Shown: piece by piece, positions 40,567 through 53,205 of the stretch | How positions within the stretch are numbered: the stretch's first letter is position 1 | Layout of the letters: each line of letters opens with the position of its first letter | Assembly (NCBI RefSeq): GCF_949987535.1 | Contig: NC_080074.1 | Span: 24,201,268 to 24,265,267, forward strand | Direction of reading: 5' to 3' | DNA length: 64,000 bases | Source: Balaenoptera acutorostrata | Taxonomy: Eukaryota > Chordata > Mammalia > Artiodactyla > Balaenopteridae | Program-made: the position numbers and the translations under genes | The notes under the pieces: model-generated | What the model was told of the DNA's origin: nothing | Databases searched by the model: none | What the model saw: the letters and a program-made list of their open reading frames with translations, nothing else

Positions 40567-43559
40567 TTGGAAAGTATAGAAATTTCTGATATTTAAACTG
40601 GATTTCCAGCCAATTGGAGCTCTGTCACTTATTGGTGTCATAATACATAAAACACTCTGGATTTTCTTGGAGTTGAAGTAGCAATTTCGCCATTTTTTAT
40701 CAGAGACAGTCTTCTGTAAGCCTTCTTGATGAGTTTTGTAAAAACAAAATCCATGTGGACTGGAATTTCTTAAACTTAGTTTCAGGTTAAAATTAAAGAT
40801 AAACATTTACTGAGAGTTAATGCTTTGCAAAAAAAGTGGTTTTTTTTTAAAAAAGAAAACCTTTCAGAGTCTTTCATAACTGGAGAAAAATTGACATGCT
40901 TTCTGAAATTCAAACTTTCATGCATTAATCCTCCCCAAGCCCCAGTGATGCAGCATACCTGAAAAGAACTGACTTAGGAATAAAATTTAAGCAATCAAAT
41001 TGGTAACCTTTTCAATGTTGGCAAATCAGCTTAGCAAAGCCTATGGCAGGTGTCATGTGTGATGGTCGAGGTGTCCAGATGGGACATCAACTAATGGTCA
41101 TATCTGTCACTGACCCGTCACTCCAATGGAGAGGAACGAGAGTCATTGTTTTACAGCTCTACAGACACACTCCACTGATTTTAAACCTGCCATATCAACT
41201 GCATTTTTAAAAAAGATATAGCTTATTTTTATCTTATCTACTCACCAATAAAGCATTGTAAAGAGATGTAAAACTGGAATAAATCTACTTGTTATAGAAG
41301 GGACTTCGTGGAGTTGAGAAGGTAGAATAGTGTATGATTAATGAAGGAGAGAGAGATATATATACATGAAAAACCTGGGAGATATATATGAGTAAGAAAG
41401 AGAACAAGGTGATTGAGCCCCATGTGACAAAAGGCAAAAGTGATGTGCTTGATTCCTTCCTCTTATCCCAGTATTTGAAGGTTATTTTAAAAATTGTGGT
41501 TGCCCAACCCAAGAATAGGAGGAAGTACTTTTCTCCTTTTCGGACATGACAATCTGGAGTGGTCTACATTGAAATATTAACAATAGAAAATGATGTAGGT
41601 ATTGTTGAAGTCCGCCATGGAAAAGCAAGACCTTATCTTACTACAGTCCTGGTGCAAACTTGTAAAGGGCTAATGCTATTCTAAATGGCTATACTGTACA
41701 ACCACAGCAGTTGCAAAAGTACAAAATACTAGCCTGAGAACTGATCTCCTTGGCATAAGTTACAGTAAAATGCTTTACAGATTGATCCAAAATGCGAAAT
41801 AGGAAAATTGAGCTATATTGGACTTTGCTAGATGGAAACACCATTTTCCCACTCTTGGTTTCCATGAGGAGGGGAATTTTTCTCTGGCTTCTCCACCTTT
41901 ACACTGGAGAAGAGTAATAACTGAGCATGCTTATCCTAGTTCACTGTCCTGTCTTAGAGGAGAGCTTCCTGCAAGGAACATGCTTTTGCCCTGGCCCTTC
42001 TGCAGTGGAGGGAACAGAGGACACTGCTGGCCTCAGCATCAGGGAGACCCCGTAGGTAGGTGTGTGGGATTCTGAAATTCAGTAGTCATAAATCTGCTTG
42101 GCTTCTAGAACTGGCTACTCACTCCAATTCAGTCTTTTTCAGTATTTTCATTCTCTATCTCTTTTATTTTCTCAAATTATTGTGTTCCAAATTTGAACAA
42201 AGAAGCAACCCACATACAACGGGTCCTCTGCATTACCTCAATTAGTATTGGCAAAGACGCTCCAGGAACTTAATGGATTCTGAGAAGTTTTAGCCTCACC
42301 AGGATATTATCTAGTGGATGCCAGTTGTTCCAGAATCACAGCCTATGAACTTAAACACTATGGACATAAATGTTCCCACAAGAGCTTAATTTTGGCACTC
42401 TGTGTTTACCGTGTACAAGAGACAAAGCATTTGTCTCCATATTGGCTTCATTTTCACAGAAGGGCCCTTGAGATCTTCCTACATTCTAGCAAGGTTTAGA
42501 AATTTGGATGGTGGCAGCTCGACACACTCTGTGAACTCTATTCAGTATTTTGGCCTCCACAAAATCTTGTGAGCATTTTTATTTTATGCTGCTATATCCA
42601 CTGACACTGATTCCCGTCATGGAATTGCTTAGGCCTGAGAAACATTCCTCCCAAGAAGCCTTCAGCTTCTTATGTAATGATTAAATCCAAAGTCAGTTTG
42701 AAGTCTTGTGGGGAAAGTGTCTTTTGCAGTATGAAGCTGCCACACAAATTTAAGGTGAACTCCCTCTCTTAGTCACGAAGGCAGTTCAAGGCAACATAAA
42801 AGAGGAAGAGAATTTGAGCCGGCCATTCTTCCCACATTTACCGATGAGATCAATTATTTCATCTCCATAGGGGCCAAGTGAGTTAAGGAGTCTGAAAAAG
42901 TCCTCCGCCTACCATGGGAATCAGAAGGGGAGATGTGCTGATCAGAACACGTCTCACATTGCTCCTTGGTAAAATTCAATTTCCTTCTTCAAAGGCAACA
43001 AATAGAAGCAAGTTGCCACAGGTAAAACATTTAGTAAAATGTCTTTTTGCATTTTAGCAGCAGCTGGGACAATGTCTGCAGAAATACAGTATTTGCACGT
43101 ACAACTATATGTGTAAATAATTGATACACTTTTGGACAACTTCCCAATTTATAAGTTCCTCTTTAAAAAAGTAAAAATAAAACCAAACCCAAAAAGCAAC
43201 CCATGGAGATCAACTAGATGTGTGAAACGCACTTTTCATAAAAGAAAAAAAACCCTAATTCTCATCCCAGCTTGGGCTGGATAGTATGTGTGCTGGCATG
43301 TGGACCGGGAAACATGTTTCCCAAAGAGTGAAAAGTGAATGTCTAGTACCTATTACTTCAGTAGTTACTGAACTATGAAAAGTTTGAGAAAGAAATAAAC
43401 TGGGAAAGGTTGACCTGTCTCGTGTGTCTGTGTCTGACTGGCCTCCAGTCGGCTGTTCATGAGATAGCTGATGAGCAGAGATTCCAAGTGGGAATGCGAA
43501 TCTAGGGGTGCCTGGGATGCAAGGGAAGATGGCCACTTGTGAAGAGACGGGGTACAGCA
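40567..43559. other. Non-coding DNA, nothing recognised
   Basis: About 3 kb with no repeat I can name and no credible gene. The + strand ORFs near 41818-42499 have no domain and sit in separate frames. Confidence 0.4.
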
Positions 43560-43778
43560 GAGTAGTTTAGGGCTGCGGCTCTGGAATTAGTCAGCTTAGG
43601 TCAAATCCTGGACCTTCTACTTTTTATTACTTTAATCTGGGGCAAGTTACTTAACATCTTTATGCCTCAGTTTCCTCCTATGTAAAATGGTGATGATACA
43701 GGTTCTACCTCCTAAGTTTTAAAAATGAAATGAATCTAAGGCACTTGGATCAGTGCCTCTCACTTTAGCAATACCATA
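43560..43778 (+). repeat. MIR SINE fragment
   Basis: 'gctgcggctctggaattagt', 'tatgcctcagtttcctccta' and 'gtaaaatggtgatgatacag' give the MIR core. The hAT transposon begins directly after its end. Confidence 0.85.
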
Positions 43779-43970
43779 TACTATGTCAGCAGTCCCCATC
43801 CTTTTTGGCACCAGGAACCGGTTTCGTGGAAGACAATTTTTCCACGGACCGGGGCAGGGGGATGGTTTCAGGATGATTCAAGCACATTACATTTATTGTG
43901 CGCTTTATTTCTATTATTATTACATTGTAATATATAATGAAATAATTATACAACTCACCATAATGTAGGA

Positions 43971-45838
43971 TCAGTGGGAGCCCTGAGCTTGTTTTCCTGC
44001 AACTAGATGGTCCCATCTGGGAGGGATGGGAGACAATGACACCCAAAGTGTGTTGCTTATGATCAGTTTACTCTGTAGTCTCGTTTTTGTTGCTGTCACT
44101 GCAGAAAACCCTGCTTCACAAAGATAGGATGTTGGAAATGGAAGCAGGCTTCTCAGTGTTTTTGTGGCAATCTCAGTATATTCCACCTTGACTTTAATCC
44201 AGAATGTATGGCGATTTGAAGTTGTCTCAGACATACTTTTAAGGCCACCGTCATTTGCAATCTCAAGCAGTTGATCCTCTTCTAGCACGGACAAAGTTGA
44301 TTCACCTGGCTTACTCACAAATGGGTCGCGGATCCATTCCTTCCCACTTCGGGGGTCTTTGTGGTTGGGAAGTAATGCGCAAACTCTTCTGAAAGCTGAG
44401 ATAGGTGATCATGCACCAGCTCGGAGAAAGAAGGCCCTAGCTCAGTCTCTTTCAAAATCTCTGCTAATGTTTGAAACATGTCAAAAATCCCAATGTTCAC
44501 TCATCGCCCCCATAATTCCAGTTTGGCTTTGAATGCAGCCACATTATCTGATGACTTAAACACAGTTGTCGTTCTTCCCTGAAGTGACAGATTGAGTTCG
44601 TTGAGCAGGTTGAATATGTCACACGAGTAAGCAAGTTTTGTGACACATCCTGTGTCACTGAAATGTGCTGCCAGTGGTGACTGTTTTTCTAAAAGAAATC
44701 TCTGGAGCAGCTCTTGTAACTCAAAAACTCTGGCCAGTGATCTACCTTTAGAAAGCCATCTCACTTCTGCGTATAAGAGAAGCCGTGTGTGCTCTGTGTG
44801 CATCTCCTCACAGAGCTGCGTGAACAGATGTGAGTTACGGGCATGTACTTTAATGTGGTTGATAATTTTAATCCCATCCTGCAAAATGTTAAGTTCAGTT
44901 GACAGCTTTTGGCTAGCCATCGTTTCTCCATGGATGACACAGTGCGTAGACTCACATTCAGAAGCGACCTCTTTGACCTGAGTAGTGAAACCAGAAAGCT
45001 GTCCAGTCATGGCAGCCTCTCCACCCGTGCATATACCGACACAAAATGACCAGTTCAGTTTTCCTGATACGTAATCATTCAAAGACTTGAATAGTTCTTC
45101 AGCTGTGGTGGTGGTTGGCAACAAAAGTGCACATAACACACCCTCATGCACATCCTCCTGAAAAACATATCGCACAAAAACAAACATTGCTGCCTTGCTG
45201 TCAACATCAGTAGACTCGTCAACCTGGATTGTGTACCACAGTGACTCATTAATCCTCTCTAAAAACTGTGCCTCAATATCCTCTGCTATTTCATCAATTT
45301 GTCTAGTTATGGTGCTAGCCAAAAGAGGAACACGTGCCACCTTTTGAACTGCAGCCTCTCCTGAAAGTTCACAACAAATGTCCTTAGCAGCAGGCAGGAT
45401 CAACTCTTCACCAATAGTAAAGGGCTTCTTAGCTTTAGCAATGCGATTAGCCACTAAGAATGATGCTCTCAGTGCAGACACATTTGATGAAGTGGTGGCC
45501 TTCAAAAACTGCTTCTGTTCTGCATGTTCACATTTTTTTCTTTTGAAAAACTCCGAAGGCTTGTCTTTTAATGCAGGGTGCTTGGTCTCCATGTGGCGAA
45601 GCAGTTTTGAAGGTTTCATGGGTAGCCAGTCGCCACATATTATACAAAGCAGGCTTGGAGAATGTGAATCACCTGTTGCAATAAACCCATAATTTAAGTA
45701 GCACTCTTCATATTTTCTTTTAACTGCAGCTTTCTTTTTGTTGGCAGTCTTAGAGTCTTCTGCTGTCTCATCATTGGGTCTTTCCCCCTTTTCAAAGAAG
45801 CTCTCCAGTGACATTTGTTTTTTACTCATTTTTGCCAC
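43971..45838 (-). pseudogene. hAT transposase with BED-type zinc finger, inactivated
   Basis: The enzyme would cut and paste the element from a DDE-type RNase H-like fold. The first frame (45838 to 44501, 445 residues) has a BED-like zinc finger with C65, C68, H82 and H87, then VDESTD with D207. It stops at TGA 44503-44501, after LELWGR. The same frame resumes at once (44500-44315), so this is a simple nonsense change, probably CGA to TGA. A frameshift near 44335-44350 moves the end (EDQLLEIANDGG to SYLCEAGFSA) into another frame, ending at 43971. The usual CTDG acidic residue is a glycine (G272, CTGGEAAMTG). The family is related to the domesticated ZBED/Buster-type genes. Confidence 0.88.
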
Positions 45839-46079
45839 GGTTAGCTTGTGGTCTTACCAAAACTGTGACTGAGACAAGTGTGCAGTGTGGGAAAGAGGTG
45901 CAGTCAGAAGTGGTAAATAAAATGATGGGCGGGCCACGTGCAGACTAAAATAATTGTTGGATTCTGACTTAAAGCCTGCCACCAGATGCGGCTGTACAAT
46001 TGAAATAAATCAACTCACTGCCACTATAAAGCCTGCCACCAGATGCAGCTTAATTGTCACTTGCCACTCACTGACAGGG

Positions 46080-46362
46080 TTTTTTTTTTTAACATCTTTA
46101 TTGGAGTATAATTGCTTTACAATGATGTGTTAGTTTCTGCTGTATAACAAAGTGAATCAGCTATATGTATACATATATCCCCATATCCCCTCCCTCTTGA
46201 GCCTCCCTCCCACCATCCCTATCCCACCCCTCTAGGTGGTCACAAAGCACCGAGCTGATCTCCCTGTGCTATGTGGCTGCTTCCCACTAGCTATCTATTT
46301 TACATCTGGTAGTGTATATAAGTCCATGCCACTCTCTCACTTCGTCCCAACTTACCCTTCCC
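46080..46362 (-). mobile_element. 5'-truncated L1 3' end nested in the hAT transposon
   Basis: Reverse L1 3' UTR of the same type as the one at 24813: 'catctttattggagtataat', 'gttagtttctgctgtataac', 'ccctatcccacccctctagg'. The near-perfect repeat CTGACAGGG / CTGATAGGG at 46071-46079 and 46363-46371 is consistent with a target duplication. It therefore postdates the transposon. Confidence 0.92.
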
Positions 46363-46849
46363 CTGATAGGGCTTTGATATGAGTCTGCAAGCAACTGATT
46401 TTATTATGGTCTCTGTGCAGTCAAACCTCTCTGCTAATGATAATCTGTATTTGCAGCCACTCCCCAGCGCTAGCATCACCGCCTCAGCTCCACCGCAGAT
46501 CATCAGGCATTAGATTCTTGTAAGGAGCGTGCAACCTAGATCCCTCGCACGTGCAGTTCACAGTAGGGTTTGCGCTCCTATGAGAATCTAATGGCGTCGC
46601 TGATCTGACAGGAGGCGGAGTTCAGGCGGGAATGTGAGCGATGGGGAGCGGCTGTAAATACAGATGAAACTTTGCTCGCTCGCCCGCCACTCACCTCCTG
46701 CTGTGTGGCCCAGTTTCTAACAGGCCGGAGTCTGGCACCGGTCCATGGCCCAGGGGTAGGGGACCACTGTACTATGTTACTCTCAGATTTACCCAAGCTA
46801 CAGTTGAGTGAGACTTCTTAGAAAGAGTTTGAGGTCAAGTATTGGAAAC

Positions 46850-47060
46850 ATGCTGGGCGTGCGTTGGAATTCTGGTTGTGCCACTAACTACCAATAACTG
46901 CTAACTACATGTCACTTATCTTCTCTGAGCCTCAGATTTCTCTTTTGTAAAATGGGAAAAACTACCTGTCTCCATAGCATTGTCATGAGGATTAAAAGAA
47001 CAAAAAGTTTCTGAAAGACCTATCCTGCAGTAAATCCTTAATAAATGTTTATACTCCTTT
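46850..47060 (+). repeat. MIR SINE fragment
   Basis: 'gaattctggttgtgccacta', 'gagcctcagatttctctttt' and 'gtaaaatgggaaaaactacc' give the MIR core, and 'gcagtaaatccttaataaat' the end. Confidence 0.85.
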
Positions 47061-47624
47061 TTCACTTTCTTCCCTGCCCCAACTGTCAATATTCTTCATG
47101 TTTTCTCAAAATTAACATCTACTCTAAAAACCTAAAATATCACGGCACTTATCAAGGTATTGTACTTCATCTAGAATCAATGCCGTAAGTGAACCAATGA
47201 AGTACATCAGGGCATGAGGAGATGGGAGGCCAAAAAAACCCTTTCTGGGCTCCTGAACTCCTATCTTGAAGGCTGACCTATCTAGAAGTACCCCATTCAA
47301 TTACAAAAGTTTATTTGTGCCAGAACAATGCTAGCCATCAAGGGAGTTACCATAATGAAAATAACATCTTCTCTGGCTACAGAGAACTTACATTATAGAA
47401 GAAGAGAGAAGAAAAATTCACTAGTAGCTTTAATGCATAGTGACTATGATTCATATACTGACAGATGTACAAACCGAATGTTACTGGGGCTCAGAAGAGT
47501 AAGTGCCTATCTGGTTTGCCCATATGGAAAAACTTCAAGACAGAGGTAATATCTGATCTGGTTTTTGAGGCTGGGTAGAGACTGGATGGGTTGTAACGTA
47601 GAACAAAGACATACTAAACCAATA
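47061..47624. other. Non-coding DNA, nothing recognised
   Basis: Single-copy-looking DNA with no gene I can support. Confidence 0.45.
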
Positions 47625-47629
47625 GCCGT

Positions 47630-48012
47630 TGTTTTGGGCTAATTGTGTCTCCCTCAAAATTTGTATGCTAAAGTCCTAACCCCAAGTACCTCAGAATGTA
47701 TTTGGAAATAGGGTCTTTAAAGAGGTAATTAAGTTAAAATAAGGTCACTTGGGTGGGCCTTATTCCAATATGACTAATGTCCTTGTAATAAGAGAAAGTT
47801 AGAACCCAGACATACACAGAGGGAAGACCATATGAAGACACAGGGAGAAGATGGCCATATATAAGCTAAGGAGAAAGGTCCTCGAAGAAACCAATCCTGC
47901 TGAAATCTTGACTTCAGACTTCCAGCCTCCAGAATTGTGAGGAAATAAATATCTGTTTTTTAAGTCACTCAGTCTGTGGTGCTTTGCTATGGCAGCCCTA
48001 GCAAACCAATAC
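47630..48012 (+). mobile_element. MLT1-type (MaLR) solitary LTR
   Basis: 'ctaattgtgtctccctcaaa', 'aaagtcctaaccccaagtac', 'tattccaatatgactaatgt', 'cttccagcctccagaattgt' and the end 'gcagccctagcaaaccaata' match MLT1-like LTRs from end to end. Confidence 0.88.
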
Positions 48013-49040
48013 AATCATCAGCAACAAACGTTAGACATGTAGTAGGTGGTATATTCAGGGAAAGTGCAATTTTCCCCTTAGGTGATTTGAGTAGAGAAAT
48101 AATGGGAGATAAGAGCAAAAAGCGGGGTTTGATATGAAGAATGGAGAACCTTGAACATAAACCAGGAATCTGTTACTCAGTGCTTGAAGGAGAGTCATTT
48201 AAGAATTTGGAAAGGAGGGTGAATAACTAGATTTACAGGAAGATGACACCAGTGGGTGGGGTGGATTAGGATAACAGAGACTGGGAGGCATAGAGCAGCT
48301 GGGAGTCTTCAGGCAACACTTGTAAAAGATATTGAGTTGTATTGTAAGTTGGAGGGGAGGTGGATGGTAGCAGCGAGAATGAGAGGTAACTTTTATAAGA
48401 GACAGAGTTGACCGGGTGTGGTGATGGAAGGGAGTAGTGTGACTAGGAGAACATCTGAGGAGGGAAGTCAGAAGGTAATTTGGAGCAAAGATGATGATTT
48501 TATATTTATCTGGTGTAAAGTGTAAAGTAAATATGAGACTTCCTGTGTTACTACACAGTGACTGGAGAAAATTTAGATCTGGAGGTCAGGATAGAAAGCA
48601 AAGCTCAAAGGAAGATATAGAAGCCCTTTGAAGAGCAGAATAATTGCCACCACAGCAGTGGATGGACAGGCTAAGAGGAGTATGCAGAAAACCAAAGCAC
48701 ACCTGTAATTGGGAGCTAATAAGCATGAAAGCCTTCAAGATGATTAGGACTGTCAACATTGCTCAAAGTTGTATGGATGGTAAGTAGAAGCACAGAAGGT
48801 CTGTTGTTTTTGGTGATCTTTAAGAGAATAGTGAGAATGGAAGCCAGGCTGTAGAGCAGGGCAGGTTATGTAAAAGAACAGGGTTGTGCATGACACTGAG
48901 AGCGAGAGCCTCCTTAAGCTTTGTCTTCTATCAGTACTTTACCTTTTGCCTCACTCTGCTCCTGGCCCTCTCATAGAAGCAAGTGGGCTTGGCATGAGGC
49001 AGCAGGGAGTCATAGGGACAGGTCCTAATGGAGAGAGGAT
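48013..49040. other. Non-coding DNA, possibly an ancient repeat
   Basis: 48050-48800 is purine-rich and resembles the old repeat bodies at 32737 and 39010 only in style. No gene is seen. Confidence 0.35.
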
Positions 49041-51545
49041 GACAAATTCAACTTATTTTTTAACTTACTTTATTGTGACATCATTTACATAAGATAAAAT
49101 ACAACAATTTAAAGTATACAGTTCAATAAGTTTTGATAAACAGTTGTAATCACTAATAAAATCGAGATGAATATTTTACCAACACAAAAGATTTAATCAT
49201 TCCCTTTTTCATCCAATATCCTCCTCACCCCCAAACCCCAGGTAGCAGCTGATCCACTTTTGTTCACTCTATATTAGATTTGTCTTCTCTAGAGTTTCAT
49301 AAAAATTGAATTGAGTACTAAGGACTGTTATGTCTCTAGCTTCTTTATTTTAGCATAAGTGTATTTGAGATTCATACATGTTTTGTAATTTTTTTTCTCC
49401 TGAGTAGTTTTCCATTGTATGAATATACCACATTTTAAAAAGTCTATTCACCTGTTCATGGACATAGGGATTATTTCACTTTTTTTTTTTTACTATTATA
49501 AATAAAACTGTTATGAATACCCACAGTGAGATTCCAAATGGTATGGTATTTTGAAATTTAATATTCTGATTGTTTATTTCTAGTACGGAGCAACACTTGA
49601 TTTTAGTATTTTGACTTGTGTGTTTTAGCAATTTTGCTAAAATGACTTAGTTCTACTAATGTTTTAATAAATTCTTTTGGATCTTCTATGTATCTGAGAA
49701 AAAGTAGAAGTTTACTGCTTTCTTTGAATGTGTATGCCTGTAATTCCTTTTCCTTTCCTAATTGCACTGGCTAGAACCTCCAGGACATGTTGAATAGAAT
49801 TTGTAAGAGTGAACATCCTTGCCTTGTTCCCAGTCTTAGTAAGAAAGCAATCAGTCTTTTATGTTTAAGTAAAGTATCTCCTGAAAGTTTTTTGTAGATG
49901 CTCTCTCTCCAATTAAAGTTTCTTTCTGTATCTAATTCCATCAGTTTTTATTATCAATGGATGCTGAATTTTTCACATACTTTTCTTGCATTTATTGAGG
50001 TAACCAAAAATTCTTTATTTTGTTAAAGAAATTACATTGGTGAATTACAGTGGTGGTGAATTAAGTTAATTGATTTTCAAATGTTAAACCAAACTTACAT
50101 TCCCACTTGATTGTTGTGTATTATTTTGATATAACTAGATTTGATTTTAATACTTTATTGAGGAATTTTTGATTCTATGTTCATGAAGAATATTGTTCTA
50201 TAGATTTTTCTCTCTTGTAATGTCCCAGGATTGGTTTTATGTTTTCATTAAATGTTTGGTAGAATTCACCAGTGAATTGGGGGTCGGGGTTTTCATTTGA
50301 GAAAAGTTTTAAAGTTTAAATTCAGTTTTTTACATTGATATAGGGTTTTTGAAATTTTCTATTCTTAAGTTTACTTTATAATTTGTATCTTTCAAAGAAT
50401 GTATCCATTTCATTTAGGATGTCAACTTTTAGTGGTATAAAATTGTTTAAAATATTTCTGGATTATTATTTTAATATCTGTAGTTTCTGTAGTGATATCT
50501 CCCATTTCATTCCTCATTACCCCCACTCATTAAATATCAGCCTAACTAGAGATTTATTAATTTTACTAACCTTTTCAAAGAACCAAGTTTTGATATTATT
50601 GGTTTTTCTCTACAATTTATCCATTTTCTATTTTATTGATTTCCATCTTATCTTTATTATTTCCTTCCTTTCACTTATTTTGCTTTTATTTTTCTTCTAT
50701 TTTCTTCTTAAAATAGAAGTTTAGATAATTTATTTTAGAATTTAATTCTTTTAAAATGTAAGCATTTAAAGATATACATTTTCCTTTAATCACTGCTTCA
50801 GTTGCAGCCACAAAATTTGATGTTTTGATTTAATTTTTCTCCAGTTCAAAATATTTTCAATATTTCTTGTGATTTCTTCTCTACCAATAAGTTATTTAGA
50901 AATATATCACTTCATTTCCAAATTTTTGAAGACTTTGAAGATATATTTTTGATATCTAATTTAATTTTGTGTGGTCATATAAAATATACGTTCTAAGATT
51001 TCAATCTTTGGAAATTTACTGATTTTTTATGGCCCAGAATAGAATATCTTAATAAATATATGTGTGCATTTTAAAAGAATATATATTCTGCTTTTATTGG
51101 ATAGAGTGTTCTAAAATTATAAATTTGGTCAAGTTAATTGATAGTGTTGTTCAAGTCTTCTATATTCTTCTTGATTTTTTTGTCTATTTGTTCTATCAGT
51201 TGTAAAGGAATTTTGAAATTTGCAACCATAATTGTGAATTTTTTATTTCCTCCTTTCTTCTATCAGTTTTTGTTTCATGTATTTTAAAACTCTGTTGTTC
51301 AGTGCACACACATTTAAATTTGTTATTTCTTCTTGATGAATTGGTGTTTTATTACTAGGTTATGTCCCTTTTGTCATTGGTAACATTTCTTGTTCCACTT
51401 TCTTTGATATTAATTTAGCCACTCTAACTATCCTATGATTAGGGTCTGTGTTGTATATCTTTCCCTTCCTTTCACTTTTAAACTATCTGTATCTTTATAT
51501 TTAAAGTCAGTTTCTTTTAGACAGCATATATTTGGGGTTTGCTTT

Positions 51546-51897
51546 TGTCTTAGTCTGTTCAGGCTGCTATAACAAATATTATGGACTAAGTGGCTTATAA
51601 ACAAAAGAAATTTATTTCTCACAATTCTGGAGGCTCGGAATTTCAAGATCATGGTGCTGCCATGGTGAGGTGAAGGCCCTTTTCCAGGTCATAGACTTCT
51701 CTCTGTGTCCTCACATTGTGAAAGGGGCTAGGGAATTCTGTGGGATCTCTCTTATAAGAGCACTAATCCCTCTCATGAAGGCTCCACCCTCATGTCCTAG
51801 GCACCTCCCAAAGGCCCAACCCACCAATACCGTCACATTGGACATTAGGATTTCAACATATAAATTTGGGGTGGATACAAACATTCAGACCATAAAA
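51546..51897 (-). mobile_element. MaLR-type solitary LTR inside the ancient L1
   Basis: Read in reverse it has the MaLR order: start near 'ggtctgaatgtttgtatcca', then 'tgaaatcctaatgtccaatg', 'gagcctccagaattgtgaga' and 'ttctgttg'-like end sequence. The 5-bp direct repeat GCTTT at 51541-51545 and 51898-51902 is the size expected for LTR integration. It is younger than the L1 it interrupts. Confidence 0.85.
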
Positions 51898-52590
51898 GCT
51901 TTCTTATCCAGTCTGAAAAGACCAACTATTTAATGTAATTGTCAATATGTTTATTTTACATCTATTATCTTGTCATTTGATTTCTATTTGTCCTACTTGT
52001 TTCTGTTCATTTCTCTGCTTTTCTTGCTTTCTTTTGGATTTATTGAACGTTTTTATAACTATGCTTTATCTCCAAGGCTTATTCATTAGCTATAATCTGT
52101 TTTATTTTTCACTGGTTTCTCTAGGGTTTACAGTCTACATCTTTAACTAAACACAGTCTATATAAAATAATATTATACCACTTCACATATAATGTAAAAA
52201 CCTTCTATTTGTCCCCTTCCATAATTTGTGCTATTTTTGCCATGCATTTTATTTCTACATGTTACAAACCCTATGATATGTTATTTTTCTTACTTTAAAC
52301 AAGTATCCCCTAAAGAATTTTTAAAGTGACAAAATATTTTTTATATTTCCAACATATTTACCACTTCCTGTTCTCTTCATTCCTTTTTGTAAATTCAGAT
52401 TTTTCATGGTATTCTGTTCCCTTTCCCTGAAGACTCTCCTTTAATATTTCTTACAGTTCAGGCCTGCTAGCAATAAATTGTTAGCTTTTGTGTGTCTAAA
52501 AAAGTTTTTATTTTCACTTTAATTTTAGAAGATATTTTCACTGAGTGTAAAATTCTAGAATGACAATGTTATTTTTCTTTCAACACTTTA

Positions 52591-53205
52591 TTTTTATCTT
52601 TTTTTCCCCCCCTTTGGCTCTGCAGGCAGCATGGGCCAGGGCAGTTCTGTTAGTCTATGCTGAGCTTGGCTGGATGACTCTTGTTTCAAGCTGTGGCATC
52701 TGCAGTAGCTTTGATTTTCCCTGATGGTCTGTGAGCAGTTGAGGTGGCTCTGATCCAAGTGGGTTCATTCTGGAGTCCAGCTTGATGGGGCAGCAGCTGC
52801 CCAGGGGAAGTTCTTTTTATGGCGATGGCAGAAACATATGAAGCTTCTTTTTTTTAAAAATTAATTAATTAATTAATTTTTGGCTGTATTGGGTCTTTGT
52901 TGCTGCGCGCAGGCTTTCTCTAGTTGTGGCAAGCGGGGGCTACTCTTTTTTGCAGTGCGTGGGCTTCTCATCGTGGTGGCTTCTCTTTGTTGTGGAGCAC
53001 AGGCTCTAGGCATGCAGGCTTCAGTAGTTGCCGTGTGCGGGCTCAGTAGTTGTGGCTCGTGGGCTCTAGAGTACAGGCTCAGTAGTTGTGGCACACGGGT
53101 TTAGTTGCTCCGCAGCATGTGGGATCTTCCCGGACCAGGGCTCGAACCCGTGTCCCCTGCATTGGCAGGCGGATTCTCAACCACTGAGCCACCAGGGAAG
53201 CCCCC
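52591..53205 (-). mobile_element. CHR-type SINE carrying about 240 bp of extra 3' sequence
   Basis: The perfect 15-bp direct repeat TCTTTCAACACTTTA at 52576-52590 and 53206-53220 bounds the whole unit. On the - strand the SINE (53205 down to about 52858) ends in an AATT/A-rich tail, and about 240 bp of unrelated, moderately GC-rich DNA (52609-52850) follows. A final A-rich tail (complement of 52591-52605) meets the target duplication. The added DNA has no run of four or more T on the transcribed-sense strand, so RNA polymerase III would have no terminator there. Confidence 0.9.

Larger units (their letters stand above)
43787..46769 (-). mobile_element. Full-length hAT DNA transposon, MER1/Charlie3-like
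   Basis: The perfect 8-bp target duplication TACTATGT is at 43779-43786 and 46770-46777. The ends are imperfect inverted repeats: CAGCAGTCCCC on the left and CAGTGGTCCCC (complement) on the right. The non-coding right end (45840-46769) has the organisation of MER1-type elements, and the transposase lies on the - strand. With the nested L1 tail (46080-46362) removed, the element is about 2.7 kb. The family name rests on recalled resemblance of the ends to MER1. Confidence 0.9.

Noticed and set aside
40363..40806. 147-residue - strand frame with a lysine/arginine/glutamate-rich centre
   Set aside because: The charged run is the translation of the polypyrimidine tract, and one end overlaps an L1 tail.
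44640..45692. + strand frames across the transposase region
   Set aside because: They lie opposite the longer, clearly homologous hAT transposase frame.
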